Positions 54,352 through 63,857 of a DNA stretch of 64,000 nt are shown here, one piece after another. The notes under the pieces are model-generated. The model was given only the letters and a program-made list of their open reading frames with translations. It was not told the DNA's origin and did not search any database. Positions within the stretch are counted from its first letter, which is position 1. Every line of letters begins with the position of its first letter. The DNA is from Sinorhizobium sp. RAC02. Its GTDB lineage: Bacteria > Pseudomonadota > Alphaproteobacteria > Rhizobiales > Rhizobiaceae. The position numbers were made by a program, and so were the translations under genes. The stretch covers positions 124,001 through 188,000 of the forward strand of contig NZ_CP016451.1 in NCBI RefSeq assembly GCF_001713395.1. Direction: 5' to 3'.

Positions 54352-55996
54352 ATGATATTCCGTGGAACACCTATGGGGAAACGCCAGGGGCTTATGGCCA
54401 CCGCGATAACAGCGTTTCTGATAGCAGCGGTACCTGCCGCCGCCGGCACTCCGCTCGACACGCTGGTGCAGGGCTACGCGATCGACGAAATCATAACGAT
54501 GGATCCGGCCGAAGCGTTTGAACTATCCACTGCGGAGATAAGCGCAAACATATACGATCTTCTCGTGCGGTTTGACGTCACAGACACGTCGAAGGTTCAG
54601 GGCGACCTCGCCGAGAGTTGGACTGTCTCCGACGACGGTCTTACCTATACCTTCAAGCTGCGGCCTAACCTAAAATTCGCCTCGGGCAATCCGATTACGG
54701 CGGAAGACGTCGCCTGGTCGTTCGAGAGAGTGATCAAGCTCGACAAGGCTCCAGCTTTTATTCTCGCCCAATTTGGACTGAACGGCGACAATGTGGCCGA
54801 AAAAGCCAAGGCGACTGGTTCCGACACATTCGTTTTTACGGTCGACAGGCCGTACGCACCAAGCTTTGTGCTCAATTGCCTGGCCTCTTCATCATCTGCG
54901 GTGGTGGACAAGACCCTGGTGCTGCAGCACGTCGTGCCGGTGATACCCAGCGAGGACTACAAATGGGATCATGACTTCGGGAACGACTGGCTGAAGACCC
55001 ATTCGGCCGGCTCTGGCGTCTTTAAGTTGCGAGAATGGCGGGCCAACGAGGCGGTCGTTATCGACCGCAACGAAAGCTACCACGGCGAAAAGGCGAAACT
55101 GTCGCGCGTCATCTACCGCCACATGAAGGAAAGCGCGGCGCAAAGACTTTCGTTGGAAGCCGGTGACATCGACGTTGCTCGCAACCTCGAGCCGAACGAT
55201 TTGGAGGCTGTCGCCAAGAATGATCAGATAGACCTTGTCGAGGCGCCGAAAGGCACCGTGTTCTACATCAGTCTGAACCAGAAGAACGAGTATCTCGCCA
55301 AGCCAGAAGTGCGACAGGCATTCAAATATCTGATTGATTACGATGCCATCGGCTCGACCTTGATCAAGGGCATAGGCGAAATTCACCAGACATTCCTCCC
55401 CAAAGGGTGTGCTTGGTGAACTGGATGACAAGCCGTTCGAGTTGGACGTCGCCAAGGCCAGAGCGCTTATGGAAAAGGCGGGTCTGAAAGACGGATTTTC
55501 GGTTTCGATGGACGTGCGCAACGCTCAGCCGGCGACGGGTATCGCCGAGTCCATTCAGCAAACCGCAGCTGAAGCCGGCATCACAATCGAGATCATCCCC
55601 GGCGACGACAAGCAGACACTGACCAAATATCGCGCCCGGAACCACGATATCTATATTGGCCAATGGGGGCAGGACTATTTCGACCCCAACTCCAACGCCC
55701 AAACCTTCGCGTCCAATAGCGACAATTCTGATGCGAGCAAAAACAGTACGCTTGCCTGGCGCAATGCCTGGCACGTGCCTGAGCTGACGGCGAAGACGGA
55801 AGCCGCCCTTTTGGAAACGGACGGCGTCAAGCGCAAGGCGATGTACGAAGACCTTCAAAAGGCAGTGCTTGAAACCAGTCCGTTTGCGGTTCTCTTCCAG
55901 CAAATCGAAGTTGCGGGCGTTCGCAAGAACGTAACCGGACTGAAATTGGGGCCGAGCTTCGACACGAATTTCGTCGGCAACATCACAAAGGAATAG
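54352..55996 (+). pseudogene. Peptide-type ABC transporter binding protein (SBP family 5), one-base insertion
   Basis: A DppA/OppA-like periplasmic binding protein of about 548 residues if repaired. A signal peptide (LMATAITAFLIAAVPAAAG) starts it; IDEIITMDPAEAFELST, LAESWTVSDDGLTYTFKLRP and GNPITAEDVAWSFERV are family landmarks. An extra T at about 55408 (after CCCAAAGGG) shifts the frame and stops it at 55417. The rest (VLGELDDKPFELDVAKARAL onward) continues in frame to 55996. GAGGGAGGACT precedes the ATG at 54352. If real, the shift disables the transporter. Confidence 0.85.
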
Positions 55997-56030
55997 CAGG
56001 TGAAAACTGCAAGGTTTGAACGTATCCACC

Positions 56031-57083
56031 ATGCCGGTGGAGGCGGGCCGCTATGGCGCGTCCGTCACCGCAATTCTGGTATCCTTTGCGCGCTTCCTCG
56101 TCATCGCGGTCACAACGTACTTAGGTCTGCTGGCAGTAACCTTTTTCATCGGCCGGGTGATCCCGGTCGATCCAGTCCTTGCCGTTCTCGGAGACCGCGC
56201 ACCGGCGGCCGTCGTGGAGCGCACGCGGCGAGAAATGGGTCTCGACCTGCCGCTTTTTGAGCAGTTCTACATCTATATCAAGGGCGTGCTGTATGGTGAC
56301 TTCGGGAGATCAGTACTCACGACGCACCCGGTCATGGAGGACATCCGGCGCTTTTTCCCAGCGACGATTGAGCTGGCGACGCTGGGCACCCTGATCGGAA
56401 CGGCCGTCGGGATCCCGCTCGGCGTGCTCGCGGCCGTGAAACGCGGAAGTATGACCGACCAGATCGTGAGGGTGATCGGCCTCGTCGGTTATTCCGTGCC
56501 GATTTTCTGGCTGGGCCTGCTCTTGTTGGTTCTGTTTTACGTGAAGCTTCAATGGGTTGGTTATCCTGGTCGCATCGATATTGCCTACGAATACTCCTTT
56601 GCCCCCGTAACCGGCTTCTTCCTGCTGGATTCGGCTATGCAGGGCGAGTGGAGTGTCTTCCTTGACGTCCTCCGCCACATCGTCCTGCCAGCCTCGCTAC
56701 TCGGCTACTTTTCGCTCGCCTACATCAGCCGCATGACACGTTCCTTCATGTTGAACGAGCTTAGCCAGGAATACATCGTAGCTGCCCGCGCCAAGGGTCT
56801 TTCTGAAACCCGCATCATCTGGGGCCACGCGTTGCGAAACGCAGCTGTGCCGCTGGTGACCGTGATAGCGCTCTCATATGCCGGCCTGCTGGAAGGCTCA
56901 GTTCTAACGGAGACGGTATTCTCCTGGCCGGGTATCGGGCTTTACATCACGAACTCGCTGCAAAACGCCGACATGAACGCAGTTCTCGGCGGTACGGTCA
57001 TCATCGGATCGGTGTTCATCGCGATCAACCTGCTCGCAGATGTTCTCTACCGGCTGCTTGATCCAAGGACGAGGGTGCAGTGA
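56031..57083 (+). CDS. ABC transporter permease (DppB/OppB type)
   Basis: A 350-residue inner-membrane permease with six hydrophobic segments. The first helix is FLVIAVTTYLGLLAVTFFIG; the ATPase-contact loop is EYIVAARAKGLSETRIIWGH; the last helices include GSVLTETVFSWPGIG. It follows the binding-protein gene. ATG 56031 is used; a TTG at 56016 is the alternative. Substrates of the family are di- and oligopeptides, nickel or opines. Confidence 0.92.
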   Translation: MPVEAGRYGASVTAILVSFARFLVIAVTTYLGLLAVTFFIGRVIPVDPVLAVLGDRAPAAVVERTRREMGLDLPLFEQFYIYIKGVLYGDFGRSVLTTHPVMEDIRRFFPATIELATLGTLIGTAVGIPLGVLAAVKRGSMTDQIVRVIGLVGYSVPIFWLGLLLLVLFYVKLQWVGYPGRIDIAYEYSFAPVTGFFLLDSAMQGEWSVFLDVLRHIVLPASLLGYFSLAYISRMTRSFMLNELSQEYIVAARAKGLSETRIIWGHALRNAAVPLVTVIALSYAGLLEGSVLTETVFSWPGIGLYITNSLQNADMNAVLGGTVIIGSVFIAINLLADVLYRLLDPRTRVQ

Positions 57084-57171
57084 ACCAACTCGCCCTCTCA
57101 CACTTCCGTCCCGTCGCTTTCCGTCCTCAACAGGACCGCGAACGGACTCACACGTCACTACGGAGCCTAGA

Positions 57172-58098
57172 ATGACCATGGCAGAACAATTGCCAATCTC
57201 CCGCCGTGAGTGGCTGCTTTCCGAGCAGCCAACGTCGCGATGGCAAGCCAGGCTCGGTCACGCCTATGCAACATGGCAGCGCTTCCTGACCAACCGTCTA
57301 GCGGTGATTGGGCTTCTGATCATCATCTCACTACTCTTCGTCGCCGCTTTCGCGGACCAGCTCACGACATACTCGCCGGTCGCGGGTGACCTGAAAAGCG
57401 CGCGGCTTTCGCCGCCCTCGGCGCAGCACTGGTTCGGCACAGACGACCTCGGCCGCGACATCTATTCGCGCATCGTCTACGGCTCTCGCCTGACGCTGTA
57501 CGTCGTCGCTTTGGTGGCCCTCATCGCGGCGCCAATCGGCCTGCTGATTGGTACGGTCGCCGGTTATGCCGGGGGATGGGTGGATGCGGTTCTCATGCGG
57601 ATCACGGACATCTTCCTAGCGTTCCCCCAGTTGATACTCGCATTCGCTTTTGTTGCTGCACTTGGGCCTGGCATTGAGAACGCTGTGCTGGCCATCGCGC
57701 TCACGTCTTGGCCGGCATACGCTCGCATCGCGAGGGCGGAAACGCTCACTGTGCGCAACTCTGATTACATCACGGCTGTGCAACTGATGGGCGCTTCACC
57801 CACCCGCATCGTCGTGCGCCACATCATGCCAGTCTGCACCTCCTCGCTCATCGTGCGCGTCACGCTTGACATGGCCGGAATCATTCTGACGGCGGCGGGT
57901 CTTGGCTTTGTGGGACTGGGTGCACAACCACCGCTCCCCGAATGGGGCGCCATGATCGCTTCAGGTCGCCGGTTCATCCTCGACCAGTGGTGGGTCGCCG
58001 CAGCGCCGGGCCTTGCCATCGTCATCGTCAGTCTCGGCTTCAACCTGCTGGGTGACGGATTGCGCGATGCGCTCGACCCGAGAAGCAGCGGCCAATGA
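57172..58098 (+). CDS. ABC transporter permease (DppC/OppC type)
   Basis: A 308-residue partner permease with an OppC N-terminal domain (about 30-80, LAVIGLLIIISLLFVAAFAD) and HWFGTDDLGRDIYSRIVYGS before the transport core. The loop DYITAVQLMGASPTRIVVRH meets the ATPases. CGGAGCC precedes the ATG. Its stop overlaps the next gene by ATGA. Confidence 0.92.
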   Translation: MTMAEQLPISRREWLLSEQPTSRWQARLGHAYATWQRFLTNRLAVIGLLIIISLLFVAAFADQLTTYSPVAGDLKSARLSPPSAQHWFGTDDLGRDIYSRIVYGSRLTLYVVALVALIAAPIGLLIGTVAGYAGGWVDAVLMRITDIFLAFPQLILAFAFVAALGPGIENAVLAIALTSWPAYARIARAETLTVRNSDYITAVQLMGASPTRIVVRHIMPVCTSSLIVRVTLDMAGIILTAAGLGFVGLGAQPPLPEWGAMIASGRRFILDQWWVAAAPGLAIVIVSLGFNLLGDGLRDALDPRSSGQ

Positions 58099-58994
58099 TG
58101 AAGATCCTAAGCGGAGACTTGGACATGCAAGGCAATGAGGCAATTCCCGGCGGGCCGGTATCCCGCAATCTCTTGGACATCGAGAATTTGCGCGTCACAT
58201 ATCCAACCCGGACCGGGGTCACTGAGGTGGTCCGTGGCGTCTCGTTCTCGCTTGGGCGTGAACGGCTGGCGATCGTCGGCGAATCCGGCTCCGGCAAGTC
58301 GCAAACCGGGCGAGCAGTGATGGGATTAACCTCGTCGCAGGCCACTGTGACCGCAGCGCACCTCACGTTTGACGGCATCGATCTGCTTGCTGCGTCGAAG
58401 AGCGAACGTCGACGGATTCGCGGCAAACGGATTGCCATGATCCTGCAGGATCCAAAGTATTCGCTTGACCCGGTTATGAGCATTGGCCGCCAAATTGTTG
58501 AGACCTTGCGGACTCACGAGGGCGTGCGCGCATCAGAGGCGCGGGAACGGGCATTGGACATGCTTGCTGCCGTGCAAATTCGCGATCCAAAACGCGTCTT
58601 CGATCTGTATCCACACGAAGTCTCCGGCGGCATGGGACAGCGCGCCATGATCGCCATGATGTTGATCGCCCGACCTGAGCTAATGATTGCCGACGAGCCC
58701 ACGTCGGCGCTCGACGTTACGGTTCAGCTGGACGTGCTTAAAATCCTCGACCGTTTGGTCTCGGAACGCGGCATGGGACTGATTTTCATCTCCCACGATC
58801 TCCGTCTCGTGTCTTCCTTCTGCGATCGCGTCATCGTCATGTATTCCGGCAAGGTTGTCGAAGAACTTGCCGCGTCCGATCTTCCGCGCGCGCAACATCC
58901 ATATACGCGGGGACTGCTTGACTGCATGCCGAAGATTGGCGCCCCACGCCATCCGCTGCCAGTGTTGGACCGAAGGCTGGAGTGGGCCTTATGA
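58095..58994 (+). CDS. ABC transporter ATP-binding protein (DppD type)
   Basis: A 299-residue ATPase: Walker A GESGSGKSQT, Q-loop MILQDPKYSLDPV, signature EVSGGMGQRAMIAMML, Walker B LMIADEPTSALD and H-loop ISHDL. The C-terminal HPYTRGLLDCMP is the oligopeptide-type extension, here short and without the Cys cluster often seen. It is translationally coupled to both neighbours by ATGA overlaps. Confidence 0.92.
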   Translation: MMKILSGDLDMQGNEAIPGGPVSRNLLDIENLRVTYPTRTGVTEVVRGVSFSLGRERLAIVGESGSGKSQTGRAVMGLTSSQATVTAAHLTFDGIDLLAASKSERRRIRGKRIAMILQDPKYSLDPVMSIGRQIVETLRTHEGVRASEARERALDMLAAVQIRDPKRVFDLYPHEVSGGMGQRAMIAMMLIARPELMIADEPTSALDVTVQLDVLKILDRLVSERGMGLIFISHDLRLVSSFCDRVIVMYSGKVVEELAASDLPRAQHPYTRGLLDCMPKIGAPRHPLPVLDRRLEWAL

Positions 58995-59749
58995 GCGGTT
59001 CGTCAAACACAGGTGCACTTATCGTCGAGCAGCTGGACGTCTTCTTCAAACAGTTCCACGCATTGAAGGGCGTGAGCCTAAGTGTTGAGCCCGGTGAATC
59101 CTTTGGTTTGGTCGGCGAATCCGGCTCCGGAAAGTCGACGTTGCTGCGCGCCGTTGCGGGTGTTATCCCAGTAGCCCGCGGTGTGATCAATGTGCACGGG
59201 AAAAAGCTCGGTCACCGTAGAGATCGTGCATTCTACCGCGACGTCCAGATGGTGTTCCAGGACCCTTACGCGTCGCTTCATCCGCGCCACACCGTCGACA
59301 GACTACTTCAGGAGCCGCTTGCGATACATGGCGTTCCCGACGCCGAGAAACGCATTCGCAACGTGCTGGACGACGTGGGCCTCGCAAGCAGCTTTCGCTT
59401 CCGCTACGCGCACCAGCTCTCGGGTGGCCAGCGCCAGCGCGTGGCAATCGCTCGCGCACTGATCCTAGAGCCAAAAATCCTGTTGCTGGATGAGCCAACC
59501 TCAGCACTCGACGCGTCCGTGCAGGCCGAGGTTCTGAACGTCCTCGACGACATCAGGCGAGAGCGCACGCTCACATATCTGATGGTCAGTCACGACCTCG
59601 CTGTCATCAACCATATGTGCGAGCGCCTGTTGATCATGCAGCACGGCAGCGGCGTGGAGGAACTCACGGCAGCAGCGTTGGCTGCAGGTGCTGCCCACGA
59701 AAAATACACGCAGAGCCTCATTCGGGCGAGTGAAGGCTTCGTGCGCTAG
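58991..59749 (+). CDS. ABC transporter ATP-binding protein (DppF type)
   Basis: A 252-residue ATPase: Walker A GESGSGKSTLL, Q-loop VFQDPYASLHPRHTV, signature QLSGGQRQRVAIARAL, Walker B LLLDEPTSALD, then VSHDLAVINHMC. It completes the heterodimeric motor with the preceding gene. It begins in an ATGA overlap. Confidence 0.92.
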   Translation: MSGSSNTGALIVEQLDVFFKQFHALKGVSLSVEPGESFGLVGESGSGKSTLLRAVAGVIPVARGVINVHGKKLGHRRDRAFYRDVQMVFQDPYASLHPRHTVDRLLQEPLAIHGVPDAEKRIRNVLDDVGLASSFRFRYAHQLSGGQRQRVAIARALILEPKILLLDEPTSALDASVQAEVLNVLDDIRRERTLTYLMVSHDLAVINHMCERLLIMQHGSGVEELTAAALAAGAAHEKYTQSLIRASEGFVR

Positions 59750-59813
59750 CCGGACCGGCTTTGACGGAAACGTTTCTTCCGCACGCAGCGGAATGCAGAT
59801 GGGGACATCAACG

Positions 59814-60842
59814 ATGCAAAGAGTTTTCTTGGGATGCATAGGTGTTTTGCTGTGGAGTGGCGCGCAAGTCCGTGCAGGTGATGCCGTGACCGTTGCGGTT
59901 TCTGAGCCAGCACTGCTCGTGCCAGCCTGTGACGTTGAGGAGAGTGGCTTTTTTCAGCTTGCCGGTACTCAGACATGCATGAAAATCAGCGGTTCAATTA
60001 CGTACGATGTCAGTGCCGGCGAGGATGTTTATACGGGAGATCCGCTCCACGGCGTGAGCCCAACCGCAGGAGCGGCGGTGGACATCGCGACAGCCTCACA
60101 AACTGATCTTGGTACACTGGAGACGCTGATATCGCTCGATCTAGGCGAACCTGTCGACGGGGGCAGCGGCGTCACGCTTTCCGAAGCAGTTGTCGAGCTG
60201 GGTGGGTTGATGATGGGGGCGTCCAGCTCCCAATTCGACATCTGGCTGAACTCCGCAGGCGCTGTTCTCAGCGATGATGTCGTGGCGTATGGCCCCTCGT
60301 TTACTCATTTCATCAGCTATACGGCGTCTTTCGAGAACGGCCTGTCAGCGATGGTCAGTGTAGAAGATGGGGAGATACTCGGCGGCCAGATTTCTGTTTT
60401 CCGAGAAAGCTACCCGCACGTTGTTGCAGGATTGCGGCTGGAAACCGGTCAAACAGAAATCGGGACAGTCATCGGTTTTGATCCAGTTAACGATGAATTG
60501 GCTGCAAAGATCCGGTTCGACTTCGAGATGAGCGACGCATTGTCGGCCTTCGTCATGGCCGGATATCGGTCTAGATTTGGGGATCCGGGCTATTTCGGCG
60601 TCTGGGAGGGTAGATATGCGGCCTGGGCTGGTTTCTCGTTTCAAGCCAGCGAGAAGACAACCTTCAATGGTCAAGCTGCGTACACGGATACTGGAAAGTT
60701 CGCGATCGCTACGAGCGTTGATTATTCGCTTCTGCCTGCGCTGCTCATCACTGCCGAACTCGCTCTCACCTCGTTTCCAACAGAAGCGGAGCCCCGCGAA
60801 GGTGCTCTCGGAGCAATCATAAGCATTGAACGCGCGTTCTAG
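59814..60842 (+). CDS. Outer-membrane porin (rhizobial Porin_2 type)
   Basis: A 342-residue beta-barrel protein with a signal peptide (RVFLGCIGVLLWSGAQVRA). It shows the alphaproteobacterial porin front (GFFQLAGTQTCMKISGSITY), alternating strands throughout, and ends in Phe, as barrel proteins do. ATG 59814 is used; in-frame ATGs at 59793 and 59799 exist, and GGGGA lies eight bases before 59814. It follows the ABC transporter on the same strand and probably admits the cluster substrate through the outer membrane. Confidence 0.8.
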   Translation: MQRVFLGCIGVLLWSGAQVRAGDAVTVAVSEPALLVPACDVEESGFFQLAGTQTCMKISGSITYDVSAGEDVYTGDPLHGVSPTAGAAVDIATASQTDLGTLETLISLDLGEPVDGGSGVTLSEAVVELGGLMMGASSSQFDIWLNSAGAVLSDDVVAYGPSFTHFISYTASFENGLSAMVSVEDGEILGGQISVFRESYPHVVAGLRLETGQTEIGTVIGFDPVNDELAAKIRFDFEMSDALSAFVMAGYRSRFGDPGYFGVWEGRYAAWAGFSFQASEKTTFNGQAAYTDTGKFAIATSVDYSLLPALLITAELALTSFPTEAEPREGALGAIISIERAF

Positions 60843-60954
60843 GTGATCGCGCGCGCATAGACGCATTTGCTCAGTTCACACAGACGCCAACTCCGCCGCA
60901 ACCGGCTGACGTTCTAAGACATGTTTACACAAACTTACAAGAAGGAGACTGATA

Positions 60955-62130
60955 ATGTTTTCCACGAGACGTTCACTGCTCAAGATTGGACTAGCCGGTT
61001 TGTTGGCCCCTCAACCGACCTTCGCTTTGGCGACGGAAAACAAGGGTGGTGGATTCGACAAATGGCAAAGGAAGTTCGAGGCTGGCGTGCCTGCTCGTAT
61101 GGCAGCGGCCAAGGTGGTCGGCGCGTCATTCGCGATTACCTCGAAGAACGAGGCTGTGCGATATGCGGCATCGTTCGGCTTCGCTGATCTTAAAAAGCAG
61201 CGGAAAATGACCCCTGAAACGCCGATCCACCTCGCGTCAGTGAGCAAACTGTTCATGGCAGTTGCACTCGTCCAACTGTTCGAACGCCGGGGTTATGATC
61301 TGCATTCCGATATAAACACGTTCCTTGATTTTCCGGTAAAGAACCCCAGCCATCCGCGCGTGGCGATCACGCCTCACCAACTGGTTACCCACACCTCCAG
61401 TATTTCGGACGAGGGTTATGGAGACTACTCAGTCGAAGGTGACCCCACACAGAGCCTTGCGAGCTTCCTCAAGGACTACCTCGTGGAAGGTGGAAGCGCA
61501 TACTCACCGAAAACCTCATTCCTCACGTCGAAACCTGGGGCAAAGTGGGATTACAGCAACGTCGGCGCTGCCCTGGCCGGCTACCTCGTGGAGGTGATCA
61601 GCAAGAAGAGCTTTTCTACCTATGTAGAAGAGAACCTCCTCGCGCCCCTCGGCATCACAAACGCCCATTGGTATCTCAGGGAGTTCGCGCCTGATGTTCT
61701 TGCCAAACCATACAGGTTTGAGAACGGCGAGTTTGTGGAACTACCGCAGGAAGGATATCCGGACGTGCCGGCCGGCATGCTTCGTTGCTCAGTGAGTGAC
61801 TTGGCCAAGGCGCTACACGCGATGTTGGGTCAGCAACAGGGTAAGAACGCAATTCTCTCTCAAACGGCAGTGCGGGAAATGTTGCGCCGGCAGGTGGCCC
61901 AATCGATCTTTCCATTTCAGGGCCTTGGCTGGATCGAGGAAGAGACTGCAAAGCGCAAGGTCATCGGACATACCGGGAGCGACAATGGCGCGTCTAACAT
62001 GGTGGCGCTGACAAAGGACAATAGCCAAGCTGTCGTTGTACTCATGAACATTGATGGCACCGATGACACGAGCTCCTTCCGAGCCTCGATCATCGAGGAT
62101 CTTCTCGCTGGCGCAAAGCTGGTTAACTAG
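60955..62130 (+). CDS. Tat-exported beta-lactamase-fold serine hydrolase
   Basis: A 391-residue class C beta-lactamase/DD-peptidase-fold hydrolase. The active-site triad is complete: SVSK (nucleophile Ser and Lys), YSN in YSNVGAALAGYL, and HTG in IGHTGSDNG. The N-terminus TRRSLLKIGLAGLLA is a twin-arginine signal, so it is folded before export. Family members range over esterases, D-aminopeptidases and lactamases; the neighbouring dipeptidase and peptide transporter suggest an amide or ester substrate in the periplasm. An AAGGAG precedes the ATG. Confidence 0.85.
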   Translation: MFSTRRSLLKIGLAGLLAPQPTFALATENKGGGFDKWQRKFEAGVPARMAAAKVVGASFAITSKNEAVRYAASFGFADLKKQRKMTPETPIHLASVSKLFMAVALVQLFERRGYDLHSDINTFLDFPVKNPSHPRVAITPHQLVTHTSSISDEGYGDYSVEGDPTQSLASFLKDYLVEGGSAYSPKTSFLTSKPGAKWDYSNVGAALAGYLVEVISKKSFSTYVEENLLAPLGITNAHWYLREFAPDVLAKPYRFENGEFVELPQEGYPDVPAGMLRCSVSDLAKALHAMLGQQQGKNAILSQTAVREMLRRQVAQSIFPFQGLGWIEEETAKRKVIGHTGSDNGASNMVALTKDNSQAVVVLMNIDGTDDTSSFRASIIEDLLAGAKLVN

Positions 62131-62257
62131 GCCATAGATTTGATCCCTCAGTGCAGCCGGCGCTTACTCTCGAAACGAGAACGGCGTCCGGCCGCGTTTT
62201 TAGTCCTAAGGCGAGCAGCGACCATAAGTCTCGCAGCCAAGATAAGATGATTAAAAC

Positions 62258-63322
62258 ATGACAGAACGAACCATGGTGCCCATTTTCGATGGTCACAACG
62301 ACGTCCTCTACAGACTTCACACCGCCCAGGAGGCCGACAAGGTACGCCTCTTTACGCAGGGCGCACCGGCACACTGGCATATCGATCTGCCGCGAGCAAA
62401 ACGGGGCGGGTTTGCCGGCGGCATGTTTGCCGTTTTCACCCCCTCCCCTGAATTAGCCGATGCGAGCCCTACGAAACCGTCTATTTATTCCATCAATGAA
62501 CCTTTGCCACCTGCGCTTCCGCTAGATGAAGCGCGAGTGATGACTATCGCGATGGCATCCATATTGTTCGATCTCGACCGTGCCGGTGTCGTTTCGCTAT
62601 GCCGCACGACGGCGGACATTCAAGCTGCGATGGAGAAAGACATCATTGCAGCGATCTTCCATATAGAGGGAGCCGAGTCGATTGATCGCGACCTGACCAT
62701 GCTTGAGGCCTTACACGCCGTCGGACTGAGATCGATCGGGCCGGTGTGGAGCCGGCCCAACATCTTTGGACATGGCGTGCCCTTCCGGTATCCCTCATCG
62801 CCTGACACGGGGCCTGGCCTGACCGAAGTCGGCAAAGCCCTGGTCCGAACCTGCAATCAGATGGGAATTCTTGTCGACCTGTCCCATCTGAATGAGAAGG
62901 GCTTTAGGGATGTTCTAGCTCTGAGTGATGCACCGCTGGTGGCAACGCATTCGAACGTCCATCGGATTTGCCCCCATGCGCGCAACCTCACTCATTGGCA
63001 ACTTGGAGCAATTCGAGAGACGGGCGGTATGGTCGGGTTGAATTTTGAAACCAGCTTCTTGAGCCCGGATGGACGCGAATCCGCGGATACGGGTCTAGAC
63101 CTGATGCTTCGCCATACCGATGAACTCCTTGAATGGCTCGGTGAAGATGGCGTCGGCATGGGATCGGATTTTGATGGGGCTTCAATACCTGATGTGGTCG
63201 AGGATGCTTCAGGCTTGCAACGGATCATAGAGGCGTTCCGAGGTCACGGTTACGGAGATGAGCTTATTGAGAAGATCGCATGGAAAAACTGGCTGGCAAT
63301 GCTCGAGAAGACCATAGGATAG
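62258..63322 (+). CDS. Membrane-dipeptidase-family metallohydrolase (M19)
   Basis: A 354-residue renal-dipeptidase homologue. Zinc ligands are recognisable: DGHND near the front, the Glu of FHIEGAE, His in VDLSHLNEKG and ATHSNVHRICPHARN, and GSDFDGA near the end. No signal peptide is present, so unlike its animal relatives it should act in the cytoplasm. It cleaves dipeptides, often with a D-residue or dehydro residue at the C-terminal side. It closes the peptide-uptake cluster. Confidence 0.9.
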   Translation: MTERTMVPIFDGHNDVLYRLHTAQEADKVRLFTQGAPAHWHIDLPRAKRGGFAGGMFAVFTPSPELADASPTKPSIYSINEPLPPALPLDEARVMTIAMASILFDLDRAGVVSLCRTTADIQAAMEKDIIAAIFHIEGAESIDRDLTMLEALHAVGLRSIGPVWSRPNIFGHGVPFRYPSSPDTGPGLTEVGKALVRTCNQMGILVDLSHLNEKGFRDVLALSDAPLVATHSNVHRICPHARNLTHWQLGAIRETGGMVGLNFETSFLSPDGRESADTGLDLMLRHTDELLEWLGEDGVGMGSDFDGASIPDVVEDASGLQRIIEAFRGHGYGDELIEKIAWKNWLAMLEKTIG

Positions 63323-63409
63323 ATCGGTGCGGACCGAGGACGCAGATGCGAACTCCCTTGAGGATCGACGCCGTTCCCTCTTTTAGTCGTTTGCGCTGGA
63401 TCCGAGGTC

Positions 63410-63488
63410 CTTCGCCGCCATCCAGCCAGCGAAGCAGGACCTCCAGACGGCCGTTGACACCGTTGACGTTGTACGTGGCGATTTTCAC
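63410..63488 (-). pseudogene. xthA: Exodeoxyribonuclease III remnant
   Basis: From a GTG at 63488 the minus strand reads the unmistakable start of ExoIII (MKIATYNVNGVNGRLEVLL, then RWLDGGE), after which similarity ends. A complete enzyme has about 260 residues. The GTG overlaps the TGA of the small gene upstream. Confidence 0.65.
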
Positions 63489-63662
63489 CTTTGTTTGTGA
63501 TCGCCCTTGTCACCCTCGCCGGGCTTCGCATCGTGTTCCGCCTCATGCCGTTTATCGACCGAGAGTGAGCGCCCGACATCTACCGACTCCTTGACTTGCC
63601 GTCTTCGTCGCGGCGCAGGAAGCGCTTGTCGGTTCCGGTATCACAAGCTCGCGTTTCGACAT
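63485..63662 (-). pseudogene. Small rhizobial protein, frameshifted twice
   Basis: GGAGGA precedes an ATG at 63662 (MSKRELV). Reading on needs two frame changes to give DTGTDKRFLRRDEDGK and then KESVDVGRSLSVDK through GEGDKGDHKQR, which together resemble a small hydrophilic protein common in rhizobia. As sequenced, no single frame is long. It overlapped the xthA start. Confidence 0.5.
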
Positions 63663-63857
63663 GATCATTCCTCCTTTAACTCATAATCAAGATCGCGGAG
63701 GATGGATGGGCGCTCGCCTGCCTATTCGTTGGCCACGGTGAGAAAGCCGAAAAACCACCGTGTTCACCATCTCCATCGCGTCGGCTTGACACGCCGAGAC
63801 CTCGTTCGTGGAAACCTATGGCTCACCGGAAAATTCCTGAAGAGAAAGGAGGTGGAC

